Assembly: GCF_004208415.1 (NCBI RefSeq)
Contig: NZ_CP035758.1
Span: 11,036,001 to 11,100,000 of the forward strand
Origin: Ktedonosporobacter rubrisoli
Lineage (GTDB): Bacteria; Chloroflexota; Ktedonobacteria; Ktedonobacterales; Ktedonobacteraceae
Length of the DNA: 64,000 bases
Direction of reading: 5' to 3'
Position 1 is the stretch's first letter. Every line of letters starts with the position of its first letter. A program made the position numbers and the translations under genes. The notes under the pieces are model-generated. The model was not told the DNA's origin, made no database searches, and worked only from the letters and a program-made list of their open reading frames with translations. Shown one piece after another: positions 42,243 through 51,464 of the stretch.

Positions 42243-42917
42243 CTATTTCTCGATTTTGTAGCCGATGCCTCGTACGGTTTTGATGAGCTGACGTGAGGAG
42301 CCCTGATCAATTTTTTCGCGCAAATAGTGGATATAGATATCCACAACCTTGGAGAGCGCTTCTAGATCGTAGCGCCAGACATGATTGATAATTTGGGCAC
42401 GGGTAAGGGCCTGCCCGGCATGGCGCATAAGAAAATCAAGCAAGGCAAATTCCTTGGCGGTGAGCTCAATGACTCGTCCGGCCCGCCGGGCTTCATGGCG
42501 CACCAGATCGAGTACGAGGTCATCTACATGGAGTTGAGCTGTAGTCTCAAAGCTGCGATCTCGACGACGGAGGAGAGCATTGACCCGGGCCAATAGCTCT
42601 TCCATCACAAAGGGCTTACTGAGATAGTCATCGGCTCCGCAGTTGAGCCCTCTGATACGATCATCGACAGCGCTGCGGGCCGTTAGCATTAGGACAGGAG
42701 ATTTGACGCTATAGGCGCGCATCTGGCGGCAGATTTCCAGGCCGTCGATTCCTGGTAACATGAGATCAAGAATGACAGTATCATATGTATCGCTGGCGGC
42801 AAGATCCAGACCTGTATGACCATCGTAAGCGAGATCGACGTTATGGCGTTCGTCAGAAAGAACGCGGCGCAGCAGACGAGCCATCTTGCGCTCATCCTCC
42901 ACGATCAGGATATGCAT
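42243..42917 (-). CDS. OmpR-family response regulator
   Basis: The 224-residue regulator has a receiver domain (MHILIVEDERKMARLL, phosphoacceptor Asp in VILDLMLPGIDG, Thr/Lys switch residues in LMLTARS and LSKPF) and an OmpR winged helix (VIELTAKEFALLDFL, VVDIYIHYLREKID, LIKTVRGIGYKIE). It is cotranscribed with the downstream histidine kinase. The start is the ATG of MHILIVEDE; AAAAGGGG lies eight bases before it, and the open frame upstream adds a tail that is not conserved in the family. Confidence 0.95.
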   Translation of the reverse strand: MHILIVEDERKMARLLRRVLSDERHNVDLAYDGHTGLDLAASDTYDTVILDLMLPGIDGLEICRQMRAYSVKSPVLMLTARSAVDDRIRGLNCGADDYLSKPFVMEELLARVNALLRRRDRSFETTAQLHVDDLVLDLVRHEARRAGRVIELTAKEFALLDFLMRHAGQALTRAQIINHVWRYDLEALSKVVDIYIHYLREKIDQGSSRQLIKTVRGIGYKIEK

Positions 42918-43142
42918 TAGTGCAACCCCTTTTGCTGATTTGGGCAAATTGTCTATAGTGGCTATAGACATTGCGAACTATATCGGAGAAGGTCGGGAGA
43001 GCAGGTCCCCAACGTTTTGTAAGGAAGACCAACTTTTCAGGTCACAGTTTTCTGAAGCGAGGCTATCCCACCTGAGCTCCTCTATAGTTGCGCTTACACC
43101 ATACTGTACCGCGTTTTGGTTAGAAAAAGATTGGAAACAGGC

Positions 43143-43883
43143 TTACATAGAAACTGCTTGCAAAACTGACGAAAAGGCCAGTTTCCCTTTCTCGTGAGTG
43201 GAAGGATGTACCAATGTATAGCCAACCCCGGGAACTGTCAAAAGGTAACGTGGATTGGCGGGATCTGCCTCAATCTTCTGGCGCAGATGCCGAATATGCG
43301 CTTTGATGAGACTGCTATCGCCTGTATCACCAAAGCCCCAGACATAGGTTACAATCTGGTTAGCTGTGCAAACTGTATTGGCGTTAGAGGCTAATAGGTG
43401 AAGCAGTTTGCTTTCTGTCGGAGTTAAACGTATATTTTTGTCTAAAATACGTACTTCATGATTTAATGTGTCTATCGATAATGAACCCACAGTAACGCGC
43501 GAAGGAGCTCGCTGTTTGAGCGACGAGCGCACACGACGGCTCATTGCACGTAAACGTGCAGTCAACTGGGCCGGGAAGAACGGCTTATGTAAATAATCGT
43601 CGGCTACGGCTTCTAAAAAGCGTACCTCATTTTGGACATCATGATCGTCGGTAAGCGCGAGCACTAAAGCATCGTGTTTGCGCTGCATTTCACGGCACAT
43701 TTCAAGCGTATCGACGTCCTTAAGTGCCGTGTCGATGATAACCATATCGGGCCGTTTCTCTTCCCACTCAATTTTAGCTCTCATCCCTGTATAAGCACGT
43801 GAGACATCATGTCCTTGCGTTCTCAGCCATGCGGCGAGCATCTCGACCATGTGGCGGTCGCTATCGACAATTAACAGTTTCAT
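43143..43883 (-). CDS. Orphan OmpR-family response regulator
   Basis: The 246-residue protein starts at MKLLIVDSDRHMVEML, behind AAAGGTACC. Its receiver keeps the acidic pocket, the phosphoacceptor Asp in VIIDTALKD and the Lys in LHKPFF, but the segment before it (LALTDDHDVQ) departs from the usual xxTA/SR pattern. The C-terminal winged helix is standard (IRLTPTESKLLHLLA, LIKAHIRHLRQKIE, YLLTVPGVGYTLV). No kinase is adjacent; the neighbouring kinase already has its own regulator. It may respond to several kinases or act without phosphorylation. The last 20 residues form an extra tail. Confidence 0.9.
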   Translation of the reverse strand: MKLLIVDSDRHMVEMLAAWLRTQGHDVSRAYTGMRAKIEWEEKRPDMVIIDTALKDVDTLEMCREMQRKHDALVLALTDDHDVQNEVRFLEAVADDYLHKPFFPAQLTARLRAMSRRVRSSLKQRAPSRVTVGSLSIDTLNHEVRILDKNIRLTPTESKLLHLLASNANTVCTANQIVTYVWGFGDTGDSSLIKAHIRHLRQKIEADPANPRYLLTVPGVGYTLVHPSTHEKGKLAFSSVLQAVSM

Positions 43884-44898
43884 ATAGGTACCTTTCTGTT
43901 TGCGATAGGTTCTCTTCCGCCCCTTATTGTGACTTTTCTTTTCTCCCTTGCTATCCGCTAAATTGATTATTGGATGAACTATTTGCTGGGATCGACTCTC
44001 CACAGTGAGAGTTACCTCTTACGAGGCTGCCTTTACTCCTGTTCCACTTCGCAGCAGGAAAATCTTTCAATGCCAACCTCAGGAGAATTATCAGCATCGA
44101 CTGCTAGATCTCCTATATAACTATGTTTCAATAAGGCGCGCGAGAGCATCAAAGGATGCTAAGAATAATAAAGAATCATAAATTGTTGTCGGGTAACTTG
44201 CTTCTCTGTGCCAAATTTCAGCACCTCTCTACGGTTCAGTTACCAGATGCTAATAGAATTTCTTGTGTCACTATGCATCATGTTGAACTTTGCTCTGTTA
44301 GTGCTAGTCATTCTATTGATACGATGAAAAAATGAAAAAGTTCGATAAATTTATCTGCGAAAAAATCAATCTTCCGGCCAGAAAAAATATGAAAAGTTGA
44401 TGAGAACCCAATTGCTCATCAAGAAGCAAAGCTGGATATCATGCTCCTACCTGGAACGGAAAGATCGCTAAGACTTTATGGATGCGCCAATGACCACGCT
44501 TCTGCGTATAACAGCTCTACCCTGATAGTCGGGACCGTGGGATAGCTGTTGGTAAGTAACTTGGGTGGACTACAAGTAGCTACAATAAATCAAGATAATA
44601 CCGAATATCAGATAAAGTTCGACCATATGCTTTTTCATTGCGAAGATCATTATAGCATAGATAAGTCTGCTGCTTGTAGGATCAGGAAATAAGAAATAGG
44701 TCAAATGTAATAGCTTGCTTGATCGCGCGGTGGAGTGGGAAAATTATAGAGGATGAGCAAGCCTGCTCAATTACGTGTATTGTGCTTAAGCGTGCTGTGG
44801 TTATGGGCTTGCAAACTTGACGGGTTTCCTATGAGGTAAAATAAGAGCCAGGATGAAAGCTCTAGGGCGAGAGGCCGAATGTTGAGTAGGACCAACCT
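43884..44898. other. Long intergenic region with one folded segment
   Basis: A kilobase of AT-rich sequence without a supported gene. AACAGCT (44510-44516) and AGCTGTT (44544-44550), extended inward by CCC/GGG pairing, form the only clear hairpin. It could be a small RNA or the control region for the orphan regulator. Nothing else was recognised. Confidence 0.35.
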
Positions 44899-47634
44899 CT
44901 AGAGCAGGTTGCGTTCGCGAGCGCGCAGGATAGCTTGTGTGCGATTATTGACTTCCAGTTTGCTCAGGATGGTGCTCACATAGCCCTTGACTGTATGCAG
45001 AGAGAGAACCAGGATATCGGCGATGCTCTGGTTAGAGTAGCCCTGAGCCAGCAGATGCAGGACCTCCAGCTCGCGAGGACTTAGAGCAGCAAGATGGTCG
45101 GAGTCAGAAATTGTCTTTGGCAGGCTTGCAGTTTGTTCTACGGCTATGCCACGGCGCTGGAATGCAGCTTCTACCTGGGCCAGGAAGGGCGCCGCCTCCG
45201 GTTCTCGCTCTTTGAGAATTGGGAGCTGCTGGGCTACTGCCTCATCGCCTATATAGACGAGCATGGCGAGAAACCCTTCCGGCGCTGCCAGTCGAACCGC
45301 TTCTTGCGCAGCTTGTAGCGCTTCCTCAGGACGCTGCAGTGCCTGGTAGAGGCGTGCTTGCAGGCTGAGAAATAGCACTGTCCAGATCTGCTCTCCGTTG
45401 CATCGTGCTTTCTGCAGAACGGGTTCAAGTTCTTGCAAGGCCTCCTCTGCGTGCCCTTCGCTGAGCAAGACGAGGGCGATGCCCGGCATCCTATAATATC
45501 CCCAGAAACGATAGCCTTCCTGACCGCGTAAGCGGCTTCTGGCAAACCAGTCGAGCGCTTGTTTACGATTGCCAGTAGCCAGCCAGAACCAGGCGAGAGC
45601 GTAGTTGGAGTGCCAAAGATTTTTTCCCCATTCGCTTGCTTGATGCGACCAGAATTCTCCCTTTTCTATGGCCTCTCCAGCTTCTTGTAAGTTTTTCTGC
45701 AAAAGCGTAATGTTGAGCAGCTGGCTATAGGCCATAACCAGAGCGTAGGCATCGCCAACCTGCTCCGCCAATGTAATTGCTCGTTGGATCAATGCATGAG
45801 CCTCTTCCAGTTTATATTGTTCCATCAGAATGCATGATTGTATAATTTGCAACCAGTAGAATGGCAAGCTAAGCTGCGGCATGCTCTCTGGGGCGGACTC
45901 TTGCGCCTTGAGCGTCAGTTGCCAGGCTCTCTGCAGCTGTCCGCGCTCAAAGCAGGTGAAGGCGGCGCCAAAGAGGTAGGTAATGGCCGAGTGAAGATCT
46001 CCAAGCTGCCGGGCAAGTTCGTAGGCTTTGAGCTCAAAGAGGATTGCCTCCTCGCCGCGTCCCTGCGATTGGGCAATCTCGAACTGAACTTCATTTACAT
46101 AGGCGCGAGCAGCCAGGTTCTGGGTCGAGAGCAGTTCGCACGCCTGCTGACAGTAGCGCTCGGCAGCGTCCATATTACCTTCACGGACCGCATTCATGGC
46201 GCGGTAACAGGCGACTTCGCCCAAAAGATCATTGAGGGCGTGGCATTGTGCTGCGCTGTTAGCTGCCGGCTCTTGTTCTAGCCTGAGCAACTGCTCTCTG
46301 GCGGCTGTCTCCGCTTCCTGCAGGAAAAGTTCCACCTGGAGTGGATTGCCATAGAGCTCACGTGCGTACAGCAAAGAGAGCTGAGGACGGCTGCGTAAAA
46401 AGGTATGGGGAAATTGCTGGAGCCATTGTAAAAGCCTGCTTTTCCGTTTAGGATTGAGCGCGATCCGGCGCGGTAGACGCTCGATCTGTGTGGCGGCAAG
46501 TTCCCAGTCCTGGGCCTGTAAGGCGTGGGGGATGGCTTCACGCATACTTCCTTGCGCTTCATAGCAGATGCTGGCGCGCCGATGCAAGACAGTAAGCGAT
46601 TCCGGTTCCTTGCGTTGCAGGCGGGTCAATAAGGCCTCAGCGAAGAGATGATGATAACGGAACCACTGATGCTGTTCATCCAGGGAGATCAGAAAGAGGT
46701 CTTTGCGCTCCAGCACTTCGAGCAGTTCCTGGCTCTCTTTCATGCCTGTGACGGCGACACATAGTTCGAGCGAGAAGCGTTCCAGCAATGAGGTTTGCAG
46801 CAAGAAGCGCTGCAGCTGCTCCGGTAGCCCTTGCAAGACTTCATCGGTGAGATAGTCAAGAATGTAGCGGGAGGTGCCGCTGAGTTGGTGAACTTTACTG
46901 GCGGGATCAGCTTCGTGCTGGAGGGTGAGCCCAAAGAGATGCAGGCCGGTAATCCAGCCTTCGCAGCGCTCGATGATGCTATGCAAGGTCTCACTGGCTA
47001 GCTCGGTCGCTAGCATCTGGCGCAGGAAACGGCTTGCCTCTTCCTCTGTGCAACGCAGCTGTTCTGTTCTGATTTCTAGAAGCTGCCGGCGGCCGCGCAA
47101 GCGTGAGAGGGGCAATGGAGGATCGTAACGGCTGCTCAGGATCAAGTGGAACGGAGCCGGGTGGTGGGTGAGCAAGAAGGAAATGCTCTCATGGATCGCA
47201 GGTTCCTGAATCAGGTGATAATCGTCAAGAGCTAGAATGCAATGATGCTGGCTGGCTGCCAGGGTATTGATAAGCATACGCAGGGTTTGTGCAGGATCAA
47301 AGTGAGGGACGCTTTGCAGCCAGGAGAACTCGCCCTGGAAAAGCTGAGGATAGCAGCGTTCAAGGGCGGCATAGATAGCGATCCAGAACGAACGGATATC
47401 GTTATCGCCTTCATCAAGGGAAAGCCAGGCAACCGGCTGACGCTCCTCGACTGTGTTGAGCCATTGTTGTAAGATACACGTTTTGCCATAGCCTGCAGGC
47501 GCCACAAGCAGCGTCAATGAATAGTCAAGGCAGCGGTCCAGGCTGTTTGTGAGCGTGGGACGAGAGATAAGTGTATGGCTAGAAGAAATAGGGGGAAAAA
47601 ACTTAGTTGCCAGCGGTGAATCGAATGCAAGCAT
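44899..47634 (-). CDS. MalT-type (LAL) LuxR-family transcriptional regulator
   Basis: The 911-residue protein follows the MalT plan. An N-terminal STAND-type ATPase has a Walker A in LLVAPAGYGKTCIL and a Walker B-like ILALDDYHLI; then come winged-helix and helical-repeat regions with several TPR-like pairs from about residue 380 to 830. It ends in a LuxR HTH (LSPRELEVLHLLAQGYSNQSIA, LHTVKGYVSTILSKLEV). Such proteins are switched on by an inducer that lets them multimerise at promoters. The ATG has GTGAGG before it. It is monocistronic with large gaps on both sides, so its targets are not obvious. MalT-like regulators are abundant in Ktedonobacteria. Confidence 0.93.
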   Translation of the reverse strand: MLAFDSPLATKFFPPISSSHTLISRPTLTNSLDRCLDYSLTLLVAPAGYGKTCILQQWLNTVEERQPVAWLSLDEGDNDIRSFWIAIYAALERCYPQLFQGEFSWLQSVPHFDPAQTLRMLINTLAASQHHCILALDDYHLIQEPAIHESISFLLTHHPAPFHLILSSRYDPPLPLSRLRGRRQLLEIRTEQLRCTEEEASRFLRQMLATELASETLHSIIERCEGWITGLHLFGLTLQHEADPASKVHQLSGTSRYILDYLTDEVLQGLPEQLQRFLLQTSLLERFSLELCVAVTGMKESQELLEVLERKDLFLISLDEQHQWFRYHHLFAEALLTRLQRKEPESLTVLHRRASICYEAQGSMREAIPHALQAQDWELAATQIERLPRRIALNPKRKSRLLQWLQQFPHTFLRSRPQLSLLYARELYGNPLQVELFLQEAETAAREQLLRLEQEPAANSAAQCHALNDLLGEVACYRAMNAVREGNMDAAERYCQQACELLSTQNLAARAYVNEVQFEIAQSQGRGEEAILFELKAYELARQLGDLHSAITYLFGAAFTCFERGQLQRAWQLTLKAQESAPESMPQLSLPFYWLQIIQSCILMEQYKLEEAHALIQRAITLAEQVGDAYALVMAYSQLLNITLLQKNLQEAGEAIEKGEFWSHQASEWGKNLWHSNYALAWFWLATGNRKQALDWFARSRLRGQEGYRFWGYYRMPGIALVLLSEGHAEEALQELEPVLQKARCNGEQIWTVLFLSLQARLYQALQRPEEALQAAQEAVRLAAPEGFLAMLVYIGDEAVAQQLPILKEREPEAAPFLAQVEAAFQRRGIAVEQTASLPKTISDSDHLAALSPRELEVLHLLAQGYSNQSIADILVLSLHTVKGYVSTILSKLEVNNRTQAILRARERNLL

Positions 47635-48584
47635 AGTGCCTCACTTCTTTACATATCAATTTTGGGATGCCTCCTTTATTTCTCGCTTTCCCGGTAAAGT
47701 TGGTTCTTAAAAGTTCACAACCTTTGTGTTTTAAGGGGCTAATTTAGCATGGCTACTCTATTAACGTTAGCTAAAGTGAAAATTTGCATATGGCGATGTC
47801 CCAGGAGACTGCAAATAGATGCAAAGATTTTTGCTAGACTGCTTTATACGTCATTAATGATGAGCTCGTCAAGTCTTCATAGGAGAGATGTTGGGTGCGC
47901 AGGGGCCCAGGATCAAAGACCGCCCGGCCAAGAATAGCGCTGATGAATAGCTAATTTGGGCTGGCAGAACCTCTCAAATAACCTGGCTTTGGCATCCCAA
48001 CTCACTACATTTCAGCTCTTCGCTGCATTAAAGCGAGATATAGGTGCGCCAGCGCTGGCGAAATAGAGGCCGTAAATCCAGAGAGATAGGACTTCTATAG
48101 ATAGGAAGCGCATCTTCTAGGTTTGACTGTAGAGCTGGTTTTATGGTAGCATTTGCACGGGTTAATAGGCTTATGGCTGTATAATCCTACATTGAACGTT
48201 ATCAAACTGTGGTGCCAAATGCCAGGCTAGTTAATAGTTGCTAGCATTGCCTCCTCATAATAGAAGCATCCTGTACCTTCTGCATCGCTTGCTTCCACTA
48301 AAATCTCTGGCTGTACAGGTGTACCATTGGCCAAATTACTCGCTGAGTTTAGGAAGGTAGCAGAACTCTTAACCTACCAGCAGAGCAGCTAGCATGTTGT
48401 GTGGTGGGGAAACCAGTCTATCTGCTGGGTGCGGGCTGGTTTACATGTGTTTCTCGTAAGGACGCTCGCCAGAATGCGGCGCAGAATAGGGCTTTGCCAA
48501 ATAGCGATTGCTGGTCTGGCTCCTGTCTGCGGCGCACGTTTTGTCGAGCTATTGTATTAGGAACAAAAAGGAGACTTTTGAGGA
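47635..48584. other. Long divergent intergenic region
   Basis: About 950 bases between the divergent LuxR and methyltransferase genes. No coding frame, tRNA or strong hairpin was recognised. It should contain both promoters. Confidence 0.4.
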
Positions 48585-49403
48585 ATGGAATCCTTCTCAC
48601 CGATCGATCAGGCCGCGCTTCGTTCGGGGCAACAGCGAACCTGGGCTTCTGGCGATTACTCAGTAATAGCGGGAACCTTTGTGCTGATGAGCGAGAATCT
48701 CTGCGAGGCCGTCGATGTGCATGCTAATCAGGAAGTGCTTGATGTGGCAACGGGTAGTGGCAATACGGCCTTAGCGGCCGCGCGTCGCTGGGGCAGAGTG
48801 ACGGGGCTCGACTATGTTCCGGCATTGCTTGAGCGGGGACGCGAAAGAGCGGCGGCAGAGCATTTACCCGTGACGTTTCTTGCGGGAGATGCGCAAAAGC
48901 TGCCATTTCCGGCTGCCTCCTTCGATATTGTGCTCTCCACCATTGGCACTATGTTTGCTCCTGATCAAGATCGGGTGGCAGCTGAGCTGCTGCGCGTATG
49001 CCGTCCTGGAGGGAAAATTGGTCTGGCGAACTGGACCCCTGACGGTTTGTATGGGCAGATCTTTCATACTATTGAGGCTTATATACCGGCGGCGGCTGAG
49101 GTAAAATCGCCAGCGCTATGGGGAACTGAGGAGCGGGTGCGTGAGCTCTTGGGCAGCGGCGTCAGTGCTTTGCACATGACAAGGCGGGACTTTTTCTGGC
49201 GTTATCGTTCGAGTCAGCACTGGCTAGAGGTCTTTGGTAACTGTTTTGGACCAATTGTAGCAGCGCTGAAAGCCCTTGAACCAGAGACGCGAACGCGTTT
49301 TACTCATGATCTTATTGCGCTGGTTGAGCAAGCGAATCGAGCTCAAGATGGAACGCTGGTAGCGCCAGCTGAATATCTTGAAGTTGTGGCAATTCGCAAA
49401 TAA
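48585..49403 (+). CDS. Class I SAM-dependent methyltransferase
   Basis: The 272-residue enzyme has a Methyltransferase_11-type Rossmann domain: motif I EVLDVATGSGNTALAAA at residues about 49-65, the acidic strand VTGLDYVPALLE, LAGDAQKLPFPAASFDIVLS and the post-motif CRPGGKIGLANW. The C-terminal 100 residues are aromatic-rich (RDFFWRYRSSQHWLEVF) and probably form the substrate lid. A small-molecule substrate is likely; UbiE-like quinone methylation is one option, but the sequence does not decide. It stands alone, divergent from the LuxR regulator. Confidence 0.88.
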   Translation: MESFSPIDQAALRSGQQRTWASGDYSVIAGTFVLMSENLCEAVDVHANQEVLDVATGSGNTALAAARRWGRVTGLDYVPALLERGRERAAAEHLPVTFLAGDAQKLPFPAASFDIVLSTIGTMFAPDQDRVAAELLRVCRPGGKIGLANWTPDGLYGQIFHTIEAYIPAAAEVKSPALWGTEERVRELLGSGVSALHMTRRDFFWRYRSSQHWLEVFGNCFGPIVAALKALEPETRTRFTHDLIALVEQANRAQDGTLVAPAEYLEVVAIRK

Positions 49404-49433
49404 AGAGATTCCGAGCACTAGAGGTTTCTGACA

Positions 49434-49470
49434 TAAAAAAAGAGGGTGGCTTTGGCCTGGCCACCCTCTC
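49434..49470 (-). terminator. Strong terminator of the sigma-factor gene
   Basis: A 10-bp stem (AGAGGGTGGC / GCCACCCTCT) is followed on the minus strand by seven T residues. It lies 70 bases past the sigma gene stop and also close to the end of the converging methyltransferase gene. Confidence 0.8.
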
Positions 49471-49539
49471 ATTGGCGCTCTCTCGATACAGGATAGCATC
49501 AAGCTTTATCCTGTTCCCCATCATCATAATGACTCACTT

Positions 49540-50502
49540 TTACCCCAAAAAATCTTGCAACATCCTGCTTCTGCTTGGATGGTCCAACTTACGTAATGCT
49601 CGAAACTCCATCTGCCGCACTGCCTCGTGACTTAATCCCATTTTTTTGCCAGTTTCCGTCAAACTATGTTCACGTCCTCCGTCTAAGCCGTATCTTAGTT
49701 GCAATACCCTCCTCTCTCTTGGGGTTAGACAATCCAGCAAATCATGTACCTGCGCTTGCAGAGTCTGTGAGATGACCACACATTCCGGTGAGTAAATAGG
49801 GTCGTCTTCTAATACCTCGCTCAAGGAAATCTCGTCATCACCTCCTTTGCGTGGCATATCCAGGCTCACCGTTTCCTGGCTGGTCGACAAGAGTGCGATA
49901 ACTTGCTGTACGCTTACTTCCATCTGGCTAGCCAGAACTTCTAAGGTTGGTTCGCTCTCCAAATCTCGCTGTTGTAGGCGCCGTTTTACACGGCTCAGGC
50001 GTTTGATCTCTTCTACCTTATAGAGTGGTACGCGAATCATATGGGCCTGTTCGGCCAGTGCTCGCGTGATATACTGGCGAATCCACCAGGTTGCGTAGGT
50101 GCTGAATTTGTATCCTTTCCGATGATCAAATTTTTCGACGGCATGCATCAGGCCAATGTTGCCCTCCTGGACCAGATCCATCAGATCTACGCCGAAGCCT
50201 TTGTACTTCTTGGCAATGTGCAGGACCAGGCGTAAATTTGCTTCGATAAGTTGGCGCCTGGCTTCGCTGGCTTCTGTGTCGTCTGTAGCGCGGGCAACGC
50301 GCTGTAGCCCGCGAGCTTTCTTCCCAGCGCGGGAGCGCTCAAGGCGTTCGGCCAGGCTGGTTACCTCTTCTGAGGAGAGCAGATTTACTTGTCCTATTTC
50401 GTAGCGATAGAAGCGCGAAGGATCTTCCAGGCTCAGTGTCTCTGGGTTGCCCTGAATGTATACCTCATTAACCTTTGTGCTGGTCACAGTCGTTGCGTTC
50501 AT
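49540..50502 (-). CDS. RNA polymerase sigma-70 factor, RpoD/SigA-like group 2
   Basis: The 320-residue sigma factor has region 1.2 (YRYEIGQVNLLSSEEVTSLAERLE), a complete region 2 (LRLVLHIAKKYKGFGVDLMDL, QEGNIGLMHAVEKFD, KFSTYATWWIRQYITRAL), region 3 and region 4 (LTPRERRVLQLRYGLDGG, SHEAVRQMEFRALRKL). It lacks the long region 1.1 of the main sigma factor, so it is a non-essential group-2 type used for alternative programmes such as stationary phase. In region 4.2 the usual RQIE reads RQME. GGAGGA precedes the ATG. It is monocistronic with its own strong terminator. Multiple SigA paralogues are known in Ktedonobacteria. Confidence 0.93.
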   Translation of the reverse strand: MNATTVTSTKVNEVYIQGNPETLSLEDPSRFYRYEIGQVNLLSSEEVTSLAERLERSRAGKKARGLQRVARATDDTEASEARRQLIEANLRLVLHIAKKYKGFGVDLMDLVQEGNIGLMHAVEKFDHRKGYKFSTYATWWIRQYITRALAEQAHMIRVPLYKVEEIKRLSRVKRRLQQRDLESEPTLEVLASQMEVSVQQVIALLSTSQETVSLDMPRKGGDDEISLSEVLEDDPIYSPECVVISQTLQAQVHDLLDCLTPRERRVLQLRYGLDGGREHSLTETGKKMGLSHEAVRQMEFRALRKLDHPSRSRMLQDFLG

Positions 50503-51464
50503 GCTGATGCTTCCTCCAACTCTGTATATTTTGTGCTTAGCTGTCGTCTATGGAATGGAGTATACGGCGGCGGACTTTCTATCATCTCCTAGCCATCTTC
50601 CTCTTTTGTGGATTTATTTTTTTGCTCTATTTTTCTTGCCGCATGGATAAAGCGGGATATGAGCGGATCGAATTTGGGCTGGCTCGGCACGCTAGACGAA
50701 GTGCCACCCTGCAGCGGAAGGGCCGAAAGTGTGGCGGGAGGCTGAAGCCAGCGCGGCTAGGCAGGAATATTGATATATAACAGGCAAAAATAAAATAAGC
50801 TACAATAGAGTCTGCGGCGTAATGGCGGGCAAGGCTGCACTCGGGTCAGTGTGCAAGCTCTTCCTTTGGGGCACATGTTCTGGCAGGGAGAAAGGGTCTG
50901 TCTTTGACCTGGCAAAATAAAGATTGTATTAAGAATTTTCTTAGCTTATGCTGTCTTATACTAGTCTTATAAAGGGACTTTCCTTGTCCTTTGTTTTTCT
51001 CCTCTCGTTCTTTTTTGTTGACCAACTTTGTTATAATGTATGCGGCTTGTTCCTCTTCCGTTAAAGGACTTACTTACCTTGTACCTGATATTTTGCTCGT
51101 TAGCATGTATACTCTATGTATGGTGCGTAATTTTATGTTGCTTGCCGAGACAAACTGAGACAGCCCGGTTGGTGCGAGGGAGAGATGGAAAAGAGTGGGG
51201 GCTCGGCGGCGTCCATTTCCCTTTTTCGATCCGCAGGAGGACACTGAAAGAGGGCGCTGAAATTCTGCTGTAATTGTGAGCAACATATTGAAGGAAAGAC
51301 GATGCTTTCTCGATACCGACTGGATTGAAGTTTGGGCTCTATTTAAGCAGGAGGGTTTGATTCGTCGCGTTTTAGCGGCCTGAGTGTAGCCGGCTGATGG
51401 GCGTTGGACGGCTTCTGGTTAGTTCCTCCTCATCCGCTGGGTGGCTCCATAAGGAGGGTGCAGG
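50503..51464. other. Intergenic region upstream of the first BTAD regulator
   Basis: About 960 bases between divergent genes. Several short open frames occur, but none has a ribosome binding site with recognisable product. Promoters for the sigma gene and the BTAD gene must lie here, but none stood out. Confidence 0.4.

Noticed and set aside
45838..46281. 147-residue plus-strand frame within the LuxR gene
   Set aside because: It is antisense to well-supported coding sequence of the MalT-type regulator, without a start signal.
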